From positions 1 through 17,378 of the forward strand of contig JACPYZ010000012.1 of NCBI GenBank assembly GCA_016195765.1: a DNA stretch of 17,378 nucleotides, written 5' to 3'. This document shows positions 7,786-13,299 of the stretch, in pieces. Position 1 is the stretch's first letter, and each line of letters opens with the position of its first letter. A model generated the notes under the pieces. That model was not told the DNA's origin. It did no database searches and worked only from the letters and a program-made list of their open reading frames with translations. A program made the position numbers and the translations under genes. Source of the stretch: Candidatus Curtissbacteria bacterium (GTDB lineage Bacteria; Patescibacteriota; Microgenomatia; Curtissbacterales; GWA2-41-24).

Positions 7786-8496
7786 TTAAGGCAGTATGAT
7801 TTCTCTTCCGTGAATGTCTAGGGGCGCACGTTTGTCTCTTTCTAAAAGCTGCACTCTCCACTTTCTGGCCAAGTCTACAGCACTCCTGTAGTTTGGGTCT
7901 CTGTCATAGTCGGGAACAAAAACCCTCCCAACAATTGGGGATACTCCATACCACTCAATGTCGCCAGCAAACCTCTGAAAAGATTTCATTTCTATTGCAG
8001 GTGCTGACTGGGGATGAAAAATTCCACCCAAGTCGTCACCGTAGAGCAAGTGATGCTGACCACCCTCTCCTATGCCGTCAATAGTAATTCGTTCTAGCTC
8101 TCTTGGAACATACTCTTCTCTGAAAGCAGCAGTGCCTTGAATAAACGGCTTTAGAGGTATTAGTTTATTCAATAGAGCAGCGTTATAAAATGAAGTGGCT
8201 CTCCTTCTTCTGGCTGCTTCACCTTTTGCTGAGTCAATAATAAATTCCCGTGAAGTTTCATCAAGCCCCGCTTCGACGTCTTCAAGCATCATTCCAGGAT
8301 ATATCTCGTCTCTCCAGCCTGCTAATTCTTCTAGATATACGACTCTTTCTTCAGGAGTCATCTCAACCGATGCATCAGCCCCCATTAATGTACCAAGCAT
8401 GCTCATTTCCACTGCGGGGGCCGCAAGAAAAAGCGCACGAAATTCGGCGTTTAATTCTGCCGGAGATAGTAATGAGTATTCTCGTTCCTGTGGCAT
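7786..8496 (-). CDS. Unknown protein, cassette 2 (236 aa), first gene of a two-gene operon
   Basis: 236 residues; family not recognised. The N-terminal half is acidic and helical with an Ala/Glu-rich start, and a run of four Arg follows around residue 97. The second half contains the Gly-rich GIGEGGQHHLLYGDD (143-157), an EMKSFQRF segment, a VFVPDYDRDPNYRSA stretch and a C-terminal helix-rich tail. No membrane segment or signal peptide is present. It is transcribed from a perfect-consensus promoter just inside repeat C and leads into the 177-aa protein, with one base between stop and start, so the two products are probably made together and may interact. A toxin/immunity or enzyme/partner pair is conceivable, but nothing in the sequence decides this. 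Confidence 0.7.
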   Translation of the reverse strand: MPQEREYSLLSPAELNAEFRALFLAAPAVEMSMLGTLMGADASVEMTPEERVVYLEELAGWRDEIYPGMMLEDVEAGLDETSREFIIDSAKGEAARRRRATSFYNAALLNKLIPLKPFIQGTAAFREEYVPRELERITIDGIGEGGQHHLLYGDDLGGIFHPQSAPAIEMKSFQRFAGDIEWYGVSPIVGRVFVPDYDRDPNYRSAVDLARKWRVQLLERDKRAPLDIHGREIILP

Positions 8497-8507
8497 TTAG
8501 CCTGAGA

Positions 8508-8536
8508 ATTATAAACCCATGGCTTAGAGGTGTCAA
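8508..8536 (-). promoter_or_regulatory. Perfect-consensus sigma70 promoter of cassette 2
   Basis: On the minus strand: TTGACA (8531-8536), a 17-bp spacer and TATAAT (8508-8513). The ATG at 8496 is 11 nt beyond the -10 box, leaving a leader of only a few bases. The promoter starts 7 bp from repeat C, inside the cassette, and faces leftward. Both hexamers and the spacing match the ideal, so strong constitutive expression is expected. Confidence 0.85.
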
Positions 8537-8543
8537 ACTATAG

Positions 8544-8660
8544 GGTGGCCCAAGGCTCATGGAAATGGAACCAAGTATTCGCTGAATTTAAGTCTTTATA
8601 TACAAGCCTAGCTATGCCTATTAAATCTAGCTTTGATTATCTCCCGACCGGGAACTGAAC
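8544..8660 (+). repeat. Array repeat C (117 bp, full length)
   Basis: Same length as repeat A with no indels, 97 of 117 identical. The hairpin at positions 34-44 has changed to ATTC-GCT-GAAT, a compensated G:C to A:T swap relative to A and B. The end box reads GGGAACTGAAC. It separates cassette 2 from the merR-thioredoxin-ccdA cassette. Confidence 0.9.
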
Positions 8661-8741
8661 TTATTGAAGAGGTTTAAGCTTTTTACTTATATTTTGCACG
8701 ATATGCTTACCACAATTCCTACTGATGAATACAAGTGAATT

Positions 8742-9509
8742 TCATCGTTCTTTTCCTTTTAAACTATCTAATTGTGTTTCCACTCCACGATTATTTTCTA
8801 ATTGTAGAAGTATCTGTCTGTATTGCGGAAAGGTATCAAGCAATTTTAGTTGTAATACTTTATCAAAGTTGGTGTAAATAGAAAGTGCTGTAAGAAGTAT
8901 AACTATTCCAAAAACCTGCTGGATGCGACCTATGTATGCAGACATAAAACGTGTTTTTGCTACTAGTCTTTGTCCTCCATAAGCAAATAGAAAGAGTGGT
9001 ATTCCGACACCTAAAATGTATGCAAAAGTGATGAGTAAAATACTCAGTGTGACTTGCCCAGTTGCTCCAAATGTGGCTATTGTTGAAAGAATTGGCCCCG
9101 CACAAGGCGACCAAACAATGCCTAAGGACAGTCCTGTAATAAATCCAGGAGCAAATCCGCTTCCTTGAATATGTCCTTTAGCACCCAACTTGCCACTTAA
9201 TTTACTTACTGCTGATTCAATAATTGCTCCAAGTTTTGGAATAACTAACGTGAGCCCCATAAAGGCTAAAACAACAACAGCAAATAATCTCAAGTCATTT
9301 GGATTAAAGTGGAATAATTTTATTAAGAACGAAACCGATAAAGTAAAAACTGCAAAACTAAGCATAACGCCGAGAGTAATGCCAAGTGGACGCGCGCGAC
9401 TTTTGCTAGCAAGAGATGAAGAAAGAATGACTGGCAGTAGTGGCCAGATACAAGGTGCAAGAATGGTAATGAGTCCAGAAATGAAAGCAAAGAGAAGTAA
9501 TATGAGCAT
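8742..9509 (-). CDS. ccdA: CcdA-type transmembrane thiol-disulfide electron carrier
   Basis: 255 residues, very hydrophobic, about six membrane helices. The two redox cysteines sit in the family motifs: Cys20 in ILAPCIWPLLPV and Cys136 in WSPCAGPIL, a Pro-Cys pair in helices 1 and 4 as in CcdA and the DsbD core. The protein carries electrons from cytoplasmic thioredoxin across the membrane to an extracytoplasmic thiol protein, here most likely the membrane-anchored thioredoxin-like protein encoded 4 bp upstream. The last ~35 residues form a non-hydrophobic helical tail longer than in minimal CcdA. It is the third gene of the merR-led operon in cassette 3. No terminator is apparent between its stop codon and repeat C. 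Family assignment is firm. Confidence 0.92.
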   Translation of the reverse strand: MLILLLFAFISGLITILAPCIWPLLPVILSSSLASKSRARPLGITLGVMLSFAVFTLSVSFLIKLFHFNPNDLRLFAVVVLAFMGLTLVIPKLGAIIESAVSKLSGKLGAKGHIQGSGFAPGFITGLSLGIVWSPCAGPILSTIATFGATGQVTLSILLITFAYILGVGIPLFLFAYGGQRLVAKTRFMSAYIGRIQQVFGIVILLTALSIYTNFDKVLQLKLLDTFPQYRQILLQLENNRGVETQLDSLKGKER

Positions 9510-9513
9510 AACT

Positions 9514-10086
9514 TTATTTCCCCAACGCTTTATTAACTTCTGCTAGGAAAGTGTCTTTACCCCAGAGGTTAACATCTCTTGAAAGCTCTTTACCGTTTTT
9601 TAAGATAACTTTTGTATGTTGAAAAGTAATACCATATTTGCCGGCCATATCTTTACCATCTTTGGTAGTATCAGTGTCGTTGTAGTTAATTCTAAAACCA
9701 ACGACTTTATCTGTGTTGAGTGCATCAAAGCCCGCATGGAGTTTAGGAGCCTCTTCGCGACATTCTGGACACCAGTTGGCAAAGAAGTCCAGTATAATTA
9801 TCTTATTATCCTTCAACGCCTGTTCATAATCGGGGAGGTTAAAAATTATAAACGGTGCCGTTGTTCCTGCTAAGATTTTTCCTGTATATCCGCCAACAGT
9901 TTTCCCTTCTGTATTAGTTTGACTTTCTTGTGTTTGAGTTTTCTCTTGAGCTTCTCTTTCGACACTTCCTTCCGGTAAAGTGGCTTGAGAATTTGTTTTT
10001 GATGAAGTATTTCGGAACAAATAAAACCCTGCACCAACTACGATTATTCCGGTAAGTAAAAGTATTATAAAATTCTTGGTTTTCAT
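9514..10086 (-). CDS. Membrane-anchored thioredoxin-like protein (TlpA/ResA-type) with CPEC site
   Basis: 190 residues. Residues ~6-24 are a signal anchor; a Ser/Thr/Gln/Glu-rich linker (25-65) leads to a thioredoxin domain facing outside. The redox site is WCPEC (105-109) at the start of the first long helix, after the strand IIILDFFAN. The position normally held by the cis-proline (Thr-Pro-Thr in classical thioredoxins) reads Gln-His-Thr (156-158), so His157 replaces that proline; this should alter substrate release and may favour a particular partner. The protein would be kept reduced by CcdA and act on disulfides of surface proteins or on a thiol-reactive metal. ATG overlaps the merR stop (ATGA), and an AAAGG stretch lies upstream, so it is translated as part of the merR operon. 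Confidence 0.9.
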   Translation of the reverse strand: MKTKNFIILLLTGIIVVGAGFYLFRNTSSKTNSQATLPEGSVEREAQEKTQTQESQTNTEGKTVGGYTGKILAGTTAPFIIFNLPDYEQALKDNKIIILDFFANWCPECREEAPKLHAGFDALNTDKVVGFRINYNDTDTTKDGKDMAGKYGITFQHTKVILKNGKELSRDVNLWGKDTFLAEVNKALGK

Positions 10087-10532
10087 GCTTGTGAGCCTTT
10101 CGTATTTATTTGCTCCATCTCCTCAATTACCGAACAGCAGTTTTTACAATTTATTGAAGTAATTTCCGAAGGAGAGTTAAGAGATGAATTTAGGCTCTCA
10201 AGTTGTTGCTTAAGCTGTCGCAACTCGTCCATTTTTGTCTGTATAGATGCAATGTATTTTGGTAAATGAACAACAAGAGAGCTTTTTAACTGCTCACAGT
10301 TGCCATCAATACAATGTTTTACTAACGGTTTAATTTCCCCGAGAGACAGGCCTAATGCCCTCGCCTGTTTAACTAATCGAAGTCTAGATATATCTAGCGT
10401 TGTATATTCACGATATTTGTTACTTTTTCGTTTCGCAGGTTCAATAATCTTGAGTGATTCGTAATAACGAATAGTTTTTGTCGTAAGTCCTACTTCGTCT
10501 GCTACTTGCTGTATCGTAAAAGTGGTATCCAT
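10083..10532 (-). CDS. MerR-family transcriptional regulator with metal-site cysteines
   Basis: 149 residues from ATG 10532. The frame remains open to 10637, but the extension would run through the promoter, and the family start is the FTIQQVADEVGLTTKTIRYY helix-turn-helix (residues 5-24) that follows this ATG. Next come the wing and a long dimerisation helix (~80-118). Cysteines at 74 and 79 (HCIDGNC) and at 129, 132 and 133 (CKNCC) match the layout of metal-sensing MerR proteins, where one Cys before the dimer helix and a C-terminal cluster bind a soft metal ion across the dimer (as in MerR, CadR, PbrR). It should distort its own 19-bp-spacer promoter and switch on the thioredoxin-ccdA genes behind it. 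The inducer (Hg, Cd, Pb, Cu or another thiophile) is not determined. Confidence 0.9.
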   Translation of the reverse strand: MDTTFTIQQVADEVGLTTKTIRYYESLKIIEPAKRKSNKYREYTTLDISRLRLVKQARALGLSLGEIKPLVKHCIDGNCEQLKSSLVVHLPKYIASIQTKMDELRQLKQQLESLNSSLNSPSEITSINCKNCCSVIEEMEQINTKGSQA

Positions 10533-10539
10533 ATTGTGA

Positions 10540-10570
10540 ATTGTAAACGTTCTAGTCGCTGGAATGTCAA
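10540..10570 (-). promoter_or_regulatory. MerR-type operator-promoter with 19-bp spacer
   Basis: Minus strand: TTGACA (10565-10570), 19-bp spacer (10546-10564), TACAAT (10540-10545). The overlong spacer is the mark of MerR-controlled promoters. A dyad, ACATTCCAG-CGA-CTAGAACGT, with two mismatches in nine-base arms, spans the spacer and part of the -35. The ATG lies 7 nt past the -10, so the merR message should be leaderless. Autoregulation of the whole merR-thioredoxin-ccdA operon follows. Confidence 0.88.
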
Positions 10571-10669
10571 GGGAAGAAATTTCTAGACTAAAAAACACCT
10601 TTAACCCAAAAATACGGTTGAACCATTTTAGCTTCAAAAATCGCTAAGTGGTTCTGAATTTGAGGCCGT

Positions 10670-10695
10670 GTGGCCCAAGGCTCGTGGAAATGGAA
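10670..10695 (+). repeat. Array repeat D (26-bp left end only)
   Basis: Bases 10670-10695 are identical to positions 2-27 of repeat A (GTGGCCCAAGG through GGAAATGGAA). After that the sequence diverges completely from A, B and C. It marks the far end of the three-cassette array and, taken with repeat A, suggests how the empty site looked: A-type left part plus the sequence right of 10695. Confidence 0.85.
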
Positions 10696-10883
10696 TAAGA
10701 GCGCAGAAATTGCTTTGTTGCCATAACGCGTACGCAAGAAAAATTTAACATGTCAACAACGAAAATATAGAAATTGGGACAAGGTGCCCTCTCGTTTTTT
10801 AACAGAGATGTCTATGATCTAGGTTACGTCCAAGTTATTCACGAGTTCGTTACCGTCCCTGCTTGTTGCATGTGGCTTAGTGG
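10696..10883. other. Non-coding stretch right of the array
   Basis: No protein-coding frame that I would support. Together with the merR promoter and repeat D, it belongs to the gene-free interval between 10532 and 10896. The only structure seen is an 8-bp palindrome GCGTACGC (around 10728-10735) and a GGG/CCC pairing near 10787-10802 followed by a T-run, too weak to call a terminator. It may be the original flank into which the cassettes were recombined. Confidence 0.5.
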
Positions 10884-10889
10884 TAAAAT
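10884..10889 (+). promoter_or_regulatory. Extended -10 box ahead of the 100-aa gene
   Basis: TGG-TAAAAT, an extended -10 (TGn) element, ends 6 nt before ATG 10896, giving a leaderless message. A TTGTTG at 10863-10868 could act as a weak -35 with a 15-bp spacer. Confidence 0.6.
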
Positions 10890-10895
10890 ATACCA

Positions 10896-11198
10896 ATGTT
10901 TCCATTAAGACTGGGTATTGTCATTTTTTTGCTAGGATATATTATTGAAACTACGGTCGGACCTTTAGCTGTAGAAGTTAGCTTGATAGCGAATGTAAAT
11001 TTACCCCCATTTGAAAATATCTCAACTCCCCTTTTTCTTCCTCTTGCTGTAGACAGACTTGCTAAAAATATTAGTGAAGATGATCTTCCTGAAAATCCAT
11101 TTCGACTTGATGGACCTATCTCAGCGATTGAAATGACCGCGAGCGGAACAGCCACGGGTAGTAATGTGCATTCTAACCAATTGATTTCAAAAATATGA
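10896..11198 (+). CDS. Small secreted or membrane-anchored protein, unknown (100 aa)
   Basis: 100 residues. The N-terminus MFPLRLGIVIFLLGYII is a short basic start plus hydrophobic segment (5-17), i.e. a signal peptide or anchor. The remainder is polar and mixed, with two Pro-rich turns and no recognisable motif. It starts at a leaderless extended -10 promoter, and its TGA overlaps the ATG of the next gene (ATGA), so the two are translationally coupled. An antisense frame of similar length exists across it, but the promoter, coupling and hydrophobic N-terminus favour the plus strand. No family can be named. Confidence 0.55.
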   Translation: MFPLRLGIVIFLLGYIIETTVGPLAVEVSLIANVNLPPFENISTPLFLPLAVDRLAKNISEDDLPENPFRLDGPISAIEMTASGTATGSNVHSNQLISKI

Positions 11199-11683
11199 CA
11201 ACAGGCAACCAACCATTTTCAGAAGCTGAATATGACACATTTTTGGATGAATTAGCGCCGTTTTTAAAGTTAGGTGAAACTTTGAATGCTGCTATTGAAG
11301 ATGCAGGGCTTCGGAAGCATAGAACCGCTCTGTACGCCAAATATGGGCTAAAAGACGGTTTCGCGGACAAAATTGATACTTTTATGGCTTATCCTGGCAA
11401 GATTGCCAATAATATTTTGGTAAGGCGGTTAATACAAACGGAAGAAAAGGTTAAGCAAGGCTTGCCGGTGACAGAGGAAGAAATGAAAAACGTTCGTTTT
11501 ATTGCCGAAAAGCATCGTTCATCTCAACCATATTTTGTGAATAGAACTGAAACAGTCTCGGCAAGACCAATACAAGAGGTCCTCGATGAATTAGATACAC
11601 TTGATGACGTTGCCGAACAAATTGAAAAGGAAGCAATCTCGCAAAACAATACACCTACGAATCTGGACCAACCGCAAGCTTAA
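11195..11683 (+). CDS. Helical DNA-binding-like protein, possibly terminase-small-subunit-like (162 aa)
   Basis: 162 residues, hydrophilic, no signal. Residues ~13-60 read as a helical bundle around LGETLNAAIEDAGLRKHRTA (26-45), the pattern of homeodomain-like helix-turn-helix segments found at the start of phage terminase small subunits (a region that recognises a site, then a Tyr-x-Lys-Tyr stretch). Helices continue to ~110 (KIANNILVRRLIQTEEKVK) and the last 40 residues are acidic and disordered-looking. If this reading is right, the gene would be a phage- or plasmid-like DNA-recognition protein, but no large terminase is in the window. It is coupled to the small secreted protein upstream and converges by four bases on the XRE gene. 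The assignment is tentative; the presence of a gene is well supported. Confidence 0.65.
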   Translation: MTTGNQPFSEAEYDTFLDELAPFLKLGETLNAAIEDAGLRKHRTALYAKYGLKDGFADKIDTFMAYPGKIANNILVRRLIQTEEKVKQGLPVTEEEMKNVRFIAEKHRSSQPYFVNRTETVSARPIQEVLDELDTLDDVAEQIEKEAISQNNTPTNLDQPQA

Positions 11684-11892
11684 AAGGGGAAAAGCTCTTG
11701 TACTCTAACGTTTAATGCTCGGGCAACTTTATAAATTGTCTTTAGGGAAGGTTTTCTATCACCACTTTCAATGAACTGAACATATTTCGTGCTCAATTTT
11801 AGCTTTTCGGCTAGCTGTTCTTGGGTTAGATGGACATTTTTCCTCAGCTTTTGTATCTTTTTGCCAAGTTTTATATCGTTTTCGCTTTTCAT
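11680..11892 (-). CDS. XRE/Cro-type helix-turn-helix regulator (70 aa)
   Basis: 70 residues, almost entirely one Cro/C1-type HTH domain. Key features: IQKLRKNVHLTQEQLAEKLK (13-32) for helices 1-2, LSTKYVQFIESGDRKPS (33-49) for the recognition helix and the Glu-x-Gly-x-Arg-x-Pro-Ser turn, and LKTIYKVARALNVRVQELF (50-68). It is a DNA-binding domain alone, as in small phage/plasmid repressors and antitoxin-like regulators. It ends convergently with the 162-aa gene (4-bp overlap) and starts divergently from the membrane-protein gene at 11999, so the 106-bp gap could hold its operators. No partner toxin is apparent next to it. Confidence 0.85.
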   Translation of the reverse strand: MKSENDIKLGKKIQKLRKNVHLTQEQLAEKLKLSTKYVQFIESGDRKPSLKTIYKVARALNVRVQELFPF

Positions 11893-11962
11893 ACCTAAAG
11901 ACTACAAATATATGATCTTTGCGAAAACCAACTGTCTGTTACCTTTTAGATATAAATATTGC

Positions 11963-11992
11963 TTGTTTTTAATACCAACTATTTGTTACTAT
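11963..11992 (+). promoter_or_regulatory. Extended -10 promoter ahead of the 210-aa membrane protein
   Basis: TTGTTT (11963-11968), 18-bp spacer, TACTAT (11987-11992) preceded by TGT, an extended -10. The start ATG at 11999 follows after 6 nt, so the transcript should be leaderless. It faces away from the XRE gene, which could control it. Confidence 0.65.
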
Positions 11993-11998
11993 TGCCTA

Positions 11999-12631
11999 AT
12001 GAATCTTGAAAAAGATAAATGGTATCAAAAAAGCGCAGTAATTATTGTTCTTCTGGTTATATTCTTCCCCATCGGTCTCTATCTTATGTGGAAGTATGCC
12101 AACTGGGACAACAAAATTAAATGGGGCGTAACCGGACTGCTCTCGCTTCTCTTGATTGCAAACCGTTTTAGCGAAGGCTCAAAGCCTCAAGCAGCGGCAA
12201 CCACATCGGTTGCCCAATCCCAAACAATATCACCCAGCCCAACTCCATCACCTACGCCTTCGGCAATAGCCTTCGAGTTTGATATACCGTCGTTAATTGG
12301 TAAAAACCTTGACGGTGTAATTGCTGTTTTAGGTAAGCCAGACAAAAATGCTCAACCTACTCCTACGCAAATACAACTGGGTGGCGTTAAGGACTGGGAC
12401 GAGCAATTCACAGTAAACGGCCATTCATTATTGGTAAATTACACTATTGCCGACAGGAGTATCATTAATTTTTTCTTAGAAACAGATGACCCCTCAGGGA
12501 AAACTACAGACACCAAACGATTGCTGGCACTTGGTAACTTAAAAGAAAAAGATCCAAAGTATAAAGTTGAATTCGTAAAAACCTTCGGTGATTCAAACTC
12601 TTTCACTGGCGTGAAAGTAACTCCTAATTAA
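11999..12631 (+). CDS. Membrane-anchored protein with extracytoplasmic domain, unknown (210 aa)
   Basis: 210 residues from ATG 11999. The frame is open further upstream (to 11789), but that part overlaps the XRE gene and the promoter, so the later start is chosen. Two hydrophobic helices (~13-30 and ~43-54) are separated by WKYANWDNKIKWG, then a Pro/Ser/Thr linker with PSPTPSPTPS (79-88) leads to a ~110-residue domain. That domain opens IPSLIGKNLDGVIAVLGKPD, a pattern resembling the start of small lipoprotein/inhibitor-type domains (helix followed by Leu-Gly-x-Pro-Asp) but not enough for a family name. It would sit on the outer face of the membrane. The next gene begins one base after its stop, so the two form an operon. 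Confidence 0.75.
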   Translation: MNLEKDKWYQKSAVIIVLLVIFFPIGLYLMWKYANWDNKIKWGVTGLLSLLLIANRFSEGSKPQAAATTSVAQSQTISPSPTPSPTPSAIAFEFDIPSLIGKNLDGVIAVLGKPDKNAQPTPTQIQLGGVKDWDEQFTVNGHSLLVNYTIADRSIINFFLETDDPSGKTTDTKRLLALGNLKEKDPKYKVEFVKTFGDSNSFTGVKVTPN

Positions 12632-12632
12632 T

Positions 12633-12818
12633 ATGTTTTCAAAAAAGAAATGTCCGAAGTGTGATAGCGTAAACCTAAACAAAGTAAAAGCAGGTTTCGG
12701 TGAGCAAGCACGCAGAGCTAGCTTAGTTGCTTTGTTTCTTCCACTCGCTCTTTTTATTAGACCAAAGAAGCCATTGAACGTTTGCAGAGATTGTGGTTTT
12801 AGTTGGGAAGATAGGTAG
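12633..12818 (+). CDS. Small zinc-ribbon protein with hydrophobic middle (61 aa)
   Basis: 61 residues. CPKC (7-10) and CRDC (51-54) form a split zinc-ribbon pair; between them residues ~30-42 (SLVALFLPLALFI) are hydrophobic. Such split ribbons around a helix occur in small CPR and archaeal proteins of unknown role. The start follows the stop of the membrane protein after one base, which supports coexpression. Whether the hydrophobic stretch spans the membrane or packs against the ribbon is not clear. An antisense frame across it is discounted because the Cys pattern is so regular. Confidence 0.65.
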   Translation: MFSKKKCPKCDSVNLNKVKAGFGEQARRASLVALFLPLALFIRPKKPLNVCRDCGFSWEDR

Positions 12819-12852
12819 ATAAATCTAAACCAAGGGCTTACAATCATTTCCC

Positions 12853-13155
12853 ATGGACCACAACTTAAAGGCGTTTTTCGGTACAAATAAGCCACAAAAA
12901 TACCGTTGCTACAAATGCGGAGAGTTTATGTTTTATTATGGCAGAACTCCTGACGATCTTGGTATCGTGACTAAACAATGCGAGGACTCAAGATGTAAAG
13001 CAATCAACAATGTATTATTGTTTGAGAATAAGTGTTTTTTGATAAGAGAAAAACTGGCAAAACATAGAAAAATGCTTTGTCGATTTAGAGAAAAAGTTGA
13101 AGAATTAGACTTGCAAAAAGAACAATACCGTGTTATATTCGATTTAATTAAATAG
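12853..13155 (+). CDS. Com-like zinc-finger protein with coiled-coil tail (100 aa)
   Basis: 100 residues. YRCYKCGEF (17-25) and QCEDSRCKAINNVL (42-55) give Cys19, Cys22, Cys43 and Cys48, a ribbon layout resembling phage Mu Com-type zinc fingers, where a Cys-x2-Cys pair is followed by a Lys-Cys-x-x-Cys-x-x-Ile-Asn segment. Here the second pair is spaced by four residues rather than two. Residues ~62-100 are a charged helix (REKLAKHRKMLCRFREKVEE) likely to form a coiled coil. Com proteins bind mRNA to control translation of the mom DNA-modification gene; no mom-like gene is present, so only a nucleic-acid-binding role is suggested. TACAAT (12839-12844) lies 8 nt before the ATG. A strong terminator follows the gene. 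Confidence 0.7.
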   Translation: MDHNLKAFFGTNKPQKYRCYKCGEFMFYYGRTPDDLGIVTKQCEDSRCKAINNVLLFENKCFLIREKLAKHRKMLCRFREKVEELDLQKEQYRVIFDLIK

Positions 13156-13158
13156 CCT

Positions 13159-13182
13159 CGTTTCCGGGCATAATTGGAAACG
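13159..13182. repeat. 7-bp inverted repeat with 10-bp centre
   Basis: CGTTTCC (13159-13165), ten bases, GGAAACG (13176-13182), a perfect inverted repeat 3 bp after the Com-like gene and ~118 bp before recombinase 2. It could be the first hairpin of a two-hairpin terminator, or a recombinase arm pair, since paired inverted arms around a short centre are what tyrosine recombinases bind. The sequence alone does not decide. Confidence 0.6.
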
Positions 13183-13195
13183 TGACTCATGTAGT

Positions 13196-13235
13196 CCTTC
13201 ACGCACACCGCGAGGTGTGGGGAGGGCTTTTTTTT
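13196..13235 (+). terminator. Intrinsic terminator
   Basis: Inner stem CACACC-GCGA-GGTGTG (13204-13219) extended by an outer CCTTC/GAGGG pairing (13196-13200 with 13222-13226), followed by eight T (13228-13235). It ends the operon that includes the Com-like gene and insulates recombinase 2. Confidence 0.88.
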
Positions 13236-13299
13236 ATGGAAAAATTTAGAGCCGACAAATTTTCTTGCCTTGTGTTCCTTTGAATGGGATTTTTTATTT

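Noticed and set aside
10083..10637. Longer MerR protein starting at 10637
   Set aside because: The extra 35 residues would be encoded across the -10, operator and -35 and have no family counterpart; the ATG at 10532 sits right after the promoter.
5991..10695. CRISPR array
   Set aside because: Repeats are ~100-117 bp, only four copies, 83% identical, and separated by kilobase-size genes; there are no short unique spacers or cas genes.
10877..11370. Minus-strand frames opposite the 100-aa and 162-aa genes
   Set aside because: They have no promoter or coupling, while the plus-strand genes have an extended -10 promoter and an ATGA overlap.
11789..11998. Longer form of the 210-aa membrane protein starting at 11789
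   Set aside because: The extension is antisense to the XRE gene and its upstream region and lies before the extended -10 promoter at 11987.
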